From assembly GCA_014377795.1 (NCBI GenBank), contig JACMOY010000182.1, positions 1 through 8,201 of the forward strand: a DNA stretch of 8,201 nt. The letters run 5' to 3'. Each line of letters starts with the position of its first letter. Positions within the stretch are counted from its first letter, which is position 1. A model generated the notes under the pieces. The model was not told where the DNA came from. It made no database searches and saw nothing but the letters and a program-made list of their open reading frames with translations. Positions 5,793 through 8,201 of the stretch are shown here, one piece after another. The position numbers and the translations under genes are program-made. Source of the stretch: Actinomycetota bacterium (GTDB lineage Bacteria; Actinomycetota; Actinomycetes; Actinomycetales; Angustibacteraceae).

Positions 5793-5799
5793 CCCTTCT
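5793..5799 (-). promoter_or_regulatory. Ribosome binding site of the MaoC gene
   Basis: AGAAGGG on the - strand lies seven bases before the ATG at 5785, within the 16-nt gap after the pruA stop. It supports this start and independent initiation within a shared mRNA. Confidence 0.7.
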
Positions 5800-5801
5800 G
5801 C

Positions 5802-7430
5802 TCAGCCCAGGTGCGGGTAGCGGTGGTCGGTGGGGGGCACCAGCGTCTCCTTGATCGAGCGGGTCGAGGTCCACCGCTGCAGGTTCTGCATCGCCCCGGC
5901 CTTGTCGTTGGTGCCCGAGGCCCGGCCGCCGCCGAACGGCTGCTGACCCACCACGGCGCCCGTCGGCTTGTCGTTGACGTAGAAGTTTCCGGCCGCGAAC
6001 CGCAGCGCGCCCATCGCCTGCGCGATGGCGGCGCGGTCCTGCGCGATGACCGACCCGGTCAGCGCGTACGGCGAGGCCGACTCCATCTGGGCCATGACCG
6101 CGGCGAACTCGGCGTCGGGGTAGACGTGGACCGACAGGATCGGGCCGAAGTACTCGGTGCTGAAGATCTCGTCGGTCGGGTCGCTGCCCACCAGCACCGT
6201 CGGACGGACGAACCAGCCTTCGCTGTCGTCGTACCGGCCGCCGGCGGCCACCTCGACGGACGGCGTCGCGTGCGCCCGGTCGATGGCCGCCCGGTGCTTG
6301 GCGAACGCACGCTCGTCGATGACGGCGCCCATGAAGTTCGACAGGTCGGTCACCGGCCCCATCGTCAGCGACTCGGTCAGGGCGACGACGTCCGCGCCGA
6401 TCAGGTTCCACAGGCTGGCCGGGACGTACGCCCGCGAGGCGGCGGAGCACTTCTGGCCCTGGTACTCGAACGCGCCGCGCACCATCGCGGTGCGCAGGAC
6501 GTCGGGGTCGGCGCTGGGGTGGGCCAGGATGAAGTCCTTGCCGCCGGTCTCGCCGACCACCCGGGGGTAGGTGCGGTAGGTGGCGATCCGGCGTCCGACC
6601 TCGCCCCACAGGTGCTGGAAGGTCGCGGTCGAGCCGGTGAAGTGGATGCCGGCCAGGTCAGGGTCGGCGAGCACGACCGCGCTGACGTCGACGCCGTCGC
6701 CGGTCACCAGGTTGATGACGCCCGGGGGCAGCCCGGCTGCCTCGAGCAGGCGCATCGTGAAGTGCGCCGACAGGGACTGGGTGGGCGAGGGCTTCCAGAC
6801 CACCGTGTTGCCCATCAGCGCGGGCGCGGTGGGCAGGTTGGCCCCGATCGCGGTGAAGTTGAACGGGGTGACGGCGTAGACGAAACCCTCGAGCGGGCGG
6901 TGGTCGAGCCGGTTCCAGATGCCCGGCGCGTTGGCCTCGGGCTGCTCGGCGAGCAGCCGGCGGCCGAAGGTCACGTTGAAGCGCCAGAAGTCGATCAGCT
7001 CGCAGGCTGCGTCGATCTCGGCCTGCAGCACCGTCTTGGACTGGCCGAGCATCGTCGCCGCGTTCAGCGTCTGCCGCCAGGGTCCGGCCAGCAGCTGGGC
7101 TGCCTTCAAGAACACGGCCGCGCGGTCGTCGTAGGACAGCTCGCGCCACCCCGGGGCGGCGCGCTTGGCCGCGGCGACGGCCGCAGCGGCGTCGGCCTTC
7201 GTCGCGGTGCCGAGGGTGCCGAGCACCGCGCGGTGCGCGTGCGGCTGCACCACCTCGATCACCCGGCCACCGCCGGGTCGCTGCTCGCCGTCGATGGTCA
7301 TCGTCAGGTCGTGCCGGCTGGACACCAGCTCGGCCAGGCGCTGCTCGACCTCGGCGCGCTCGGGGCTGCCGGGGGCGTAGTCGAGCACCGGCTCGTTGAC
7401 GGGCGTGGGCACCTGCGTGACGGCGTCCAT
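5802..7430 (-). CDS. pruA: L-glutamate gamma-semialdehyde (1-pyrroline-5-carboxylate) dehydrogenase
   Basis: Oxidises glutamate gamma-semialdehyde (from P5C) to glutamate with NAD+, the second step of proline catabolism. The 542-residue length matches stand-alone actinobacterial and eukaryotic-type P5C dehydrogenases, not the PutA fusion. ALDH landmarks: PFNFTA with N191; NTVVWKPSPTQ with K213; FTGSTATF (264-271, nucleotide binding); VGETGGKDF with general base E294; QGQKCSAASR with nucleophile C328; EYFGP (426-430); and PFGGGRASGTNDK (498-510), the conserved late loop. All catalytic residues are present, so it should be active. The ATG at 7430 has a perfect AGGAGG ribosome site. The MaoC gene follows after 16 nt. 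Upstream, a large inverted repeat separates it from the DUF6912 gene. No proline dehydrogenase is in the window, which is unusual since putB often flanks pruA in Actinobacteria. Confidence 0.97.
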   Translation of the reverse strand: MDAVTQVPTPVNEPVLDYAPGSPERAEVEQRLAELVSSRHDLTMTIDGEQRPGGGRVIEVVQPHAHRAVLGTLGTATKADAAAAVAAAKRAAPGWRELSYDDRAAVFLKAAQLLAGPWRQTLNAATMLGQSKTVLQAEIDAACELIDFWRFNVTFGRRLLAEQPEANAPGIWNRLDHRPLEGFVYAVTPFNFTAIGANLPTAPALMGNTVVWKPSPTQSLSAHFTMRLLEAAGLPPGVINLVTGDGVDVSAVVLADPDLAGIHFTGSTATFQHLWGEVGRRIATYRTYPRVVGETGGKDFILAHPSADPDVLRTAMVRGAFEYQGQKCSAASRAYVPASLWNLIGADVVALTESLTMGPVTDLSNFMGAVIDERAFAKHRAAIDRAHATPSVEVAAGGRYDDSEGWFVRPTVLVGSDPTDEIFSTEYFGPILSVHVYPDAEFAAVMAQMESASPYALTGSVIAQDRAAIAQAMGALRFAAGNFYVNDKPTGAVVGQQPFGGGRASGTNDKAGAMQNLQRWTSTRSIKETLVPPTDHRYPHLG

Positions 7431-7437
7431 GGTGGGA

Positions 7438-7443
7438 CCTCCT
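7438..7443 (-). promoter_or_regulatory. Consensus ribosome binding site of pruA
   Basis: AGGAGG on the - strand lies seven bases before the ATG at 7430. It is the strongest Shine-Dalgarno in the window and fixes the start of pruA. Confidence 0.85.
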
Positions 7444-7460
7444 GGTCGGCGCCGGCGGCG

Positions 7461-7520
7461 GGTCTCGCCGCGGCGGGCTCATCGTGTCATCACCCGCCGC
7501 GCGGCCCCCCGGGCGAGACC
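7461..7520 (-). terminator. Nested inverted repeat between the DUF6912 gene and pruA (terminator or leader structure)
   Basis: GGTCTCGCC (7461-7469) pairs perfectly with GGCGAGACC (7512-7520). Directly inside it, GCGGCGGG (7470-7477) pairs perfectly with CCCGCCGC (7493-7500). The loop is 15 nt (7478-7492). An 11-nt unpaired insertion, itself C-rich (7501-7511), lies on one side only. The total is 17 bp of stem beginning one base after the DUF6912 stop and ending 30 nt before the pruA ATG. There is no T-run after it. It could stop read-through from the upstream genes or act in a pruA leader. Confidence 0.55.
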
Positions 7521-7521
7521 G

Positions 7522-8001
7522 TCAGTCCAGCAGGTCGTCCAGCTCGGTGACGTCGTACCAGAGCAGCTCGTGCCCTTCGGCGCCGTCGACGGTGAACTGC
7601 GCGTCGTCGTCGCCCTCGTCGGCTGCCGCGAGCGCCGCGCGCGCCGCTGCGACGTCGGCCTCGGCAAGCGCGTCGTCGACGTGCAGGCTCACCACGTGCT
7701 CGCGGGTGACGCCCGACGACACCCGGACAGACGACGGCGCCGGGCCGGGTTGCGGACGCACCCAGCCGTCGGGCACCTCTGCGGCGACCACCACCCGGCG
7801 CGCCGGGGCCGCGGGGTCCAGCAGCCGTAGTGAGGCGTGCGCCGCGTCGGCCGACGCGGCGTACTCGAGCTCGTCGGCGTCACCCTCGGCGTACGCCTCG
7901 CGCAGGGCGCCGGTCACGGCATGCGCGTCCAGGGGGCCATCAAAACCGTTGCCGCGCAACGCATTCAGTCCAGTGATCGTGGTGGCGAGGTAGATCCGCA
8001 T
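7522..8001 (-). CDS. Conserved actinobacterial protein, DUF6912-like, function unknown
   Basis: A small acidic protein of 159 residues with no signal peptide or membrane segment. It begins MRIYLATTI, has a central segment HAVTGALREAYAEGDADELE (27-46) and a conserved-looking end, LLWYDVTELDDLL (146-158). These features resemble the uncharacterised DUF6912 family found across Actinobacteria; I recognise the pattern but cannot confirm it without a profile search. Residues 109-134 are Ala/Asp/Glu-rich, probably helical or a linker. The ATG at 8001 has a good ribosome site, AGGGGAG, eight bases upstream, and overlaps the stop of the preceding gene as TGATG, so the two are co-transcribed. A large inverted repeat follows its stop. 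No catalytic motif is evident and I do not propose a function. Confidence 0.8.
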   Translation of the reverse strand: MRIYLATTITGLNALRGNGFDGPLDAHAVTGALREAYAEGDADELEYAASADAAHASLRLLDPAAPARRVVVAAEVPDGWVRPQPGPAPSSVRVSSGVTREHVVSLHVDDALAEADVAAARAALAAADEGDDDAQFTVDGAEGHELLWYDVTELDDLLD

Positions 8002-8201
8002 CAGTGCTTCTCCCCTGGACGGCGACGGCTGGACGTCGGGTGCCGGGTGTCGCCGGCGGTGTCTGTCTGCGAGGGCGGGACGTCGACCGGGGCGTGGGCC
8101 GACGACACCTCGGCGTCCAGGTCGGGCTCGGCGCCGGTGGCCCGCTCGGCCACCCGCACCCGCTCGGGCAGGGCGTCCAGCGGCTCGGGGTCGAGCAGGG
8201 C
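8001..8201 (-). CDS. C-terminal end of an unrecognised protein (cut by the window edge)
   Basis: The - strand is open without a stop from 8201 to the TGA at 8003-8001, giving 66 codons. The frame has the high-GC third-position bias expected of coding sequence, and its stop overlaps the DUF6912 start as TGATG. The peptide starts ALLDPEPLDALPERVRVAER, probably helical, then becomes polar and disordered (Pro/Ser/Thr/Asp-rich), ending in a basic SRRRPGEKH. This looks like a flexible tail; the domain that would identify it lies outside the window. I do not recognise it. Confidence 0.6.
   Translation of the reverse strand, partial: ALLDPEPLDALPERVRVAERATGAEPDLDAEVSSAHAPVDVPPSQTDTAGDTRHPTSSRRRPGEKH
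8010..8016 (-). promoter_or_regulatory. Ribosome binding site of the DUF6912-like gene
   Basis: AGGGGAG on the - strand lies eight bases before the ATG at 8001, inside the end of the upstream gene. It supports this start despite the overlap. Confidence 0.65.

Noticed and set aside
5769..7550. 593-codon open frame on the + strand opposite pruA
   Set aside because: Its composition (His, Arg, Gly and Val heavy with no known motif) is that of a shadow of high-GC coding sequence, and pruA on the other strand has every family landmark.
1..8201. CRISPR arrays, tRNA or rRNA genes, insertion sequences and prophage genes
   Set aside because: I looked for spaced direct repeats, cloverleaf elements, transposase motifs and terminal inverted repeats, and saw none that hold up.

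Overview
This is an ordinary chromosomal stretch of a very GC-rich actinobacterium. Codon third positions are almost all G or C, GTG starts are common, the gene families are typical of Actinobacteria, and two genes look leaderless. I see no mobile element, phage gene, CRISPR array, tRNA or rRNA. Nothing here amounts to a clearly new biological system. The points worth a second look are regulatory structures and gene pairings.

Layout. On the + strand, positions 1-1331 hold the C-terminal part of a DEAD-box RNA helicase (RhlE-like) with a long Arg/Gly-rich tail. It is followed after 10 nt by a 2H phosphoesterase ('2'-5' RNA ligase' family, 1342-1896). A solitary ParA/Soj-like ATPase (1904-2695) converges on that pair from the - strand. 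A DUF2236/MpaB-type haem oxygenase (2776-3681, possibly from 2725) is divergent from ParA and convergent with the next operon. From 3689 to the right edge everything is on the - strand. In transcription order from the right edge these genes are: an unrecognised protein (C-terminus only, 8001-8201), a DUF6912-type protein (7522-8001), PruA, i.e. glutamate-semialdehyde/P5C dehydrogenase (5802-7430), a MaoC-family dehydratase (5270-5785), a PHP-domain phosphoesterase (4312-5151) and a six-helix MarC-family membrane protein (3689-4312).

How the genes relate. The helicase and 2H protein form a probable RNA-metabolism pair, and as I recall a ParA-like gene also sits close to rhlE in mycobacteria. 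PruA and the MaoC protein form a tight pair (16-nt gap, good ribosome sites); no proline dehydrogenase is visible. PHP and MarC are joined by a TGATG overlap, as are the right-edge gene and the DUF6912 gene.

The intergenic structures are the most interesting part. Both convergent gene pairs end in the same small hairpin, GGCTGAG-N5-CTCAG, with one stop codon in each arm. A nested inverted repeat of about 60 nt fills most of the gap upstream of pruA. ParA and the PHP gene each have a TANNNT -10 hexamer placed so that the start codon would itself be +1.
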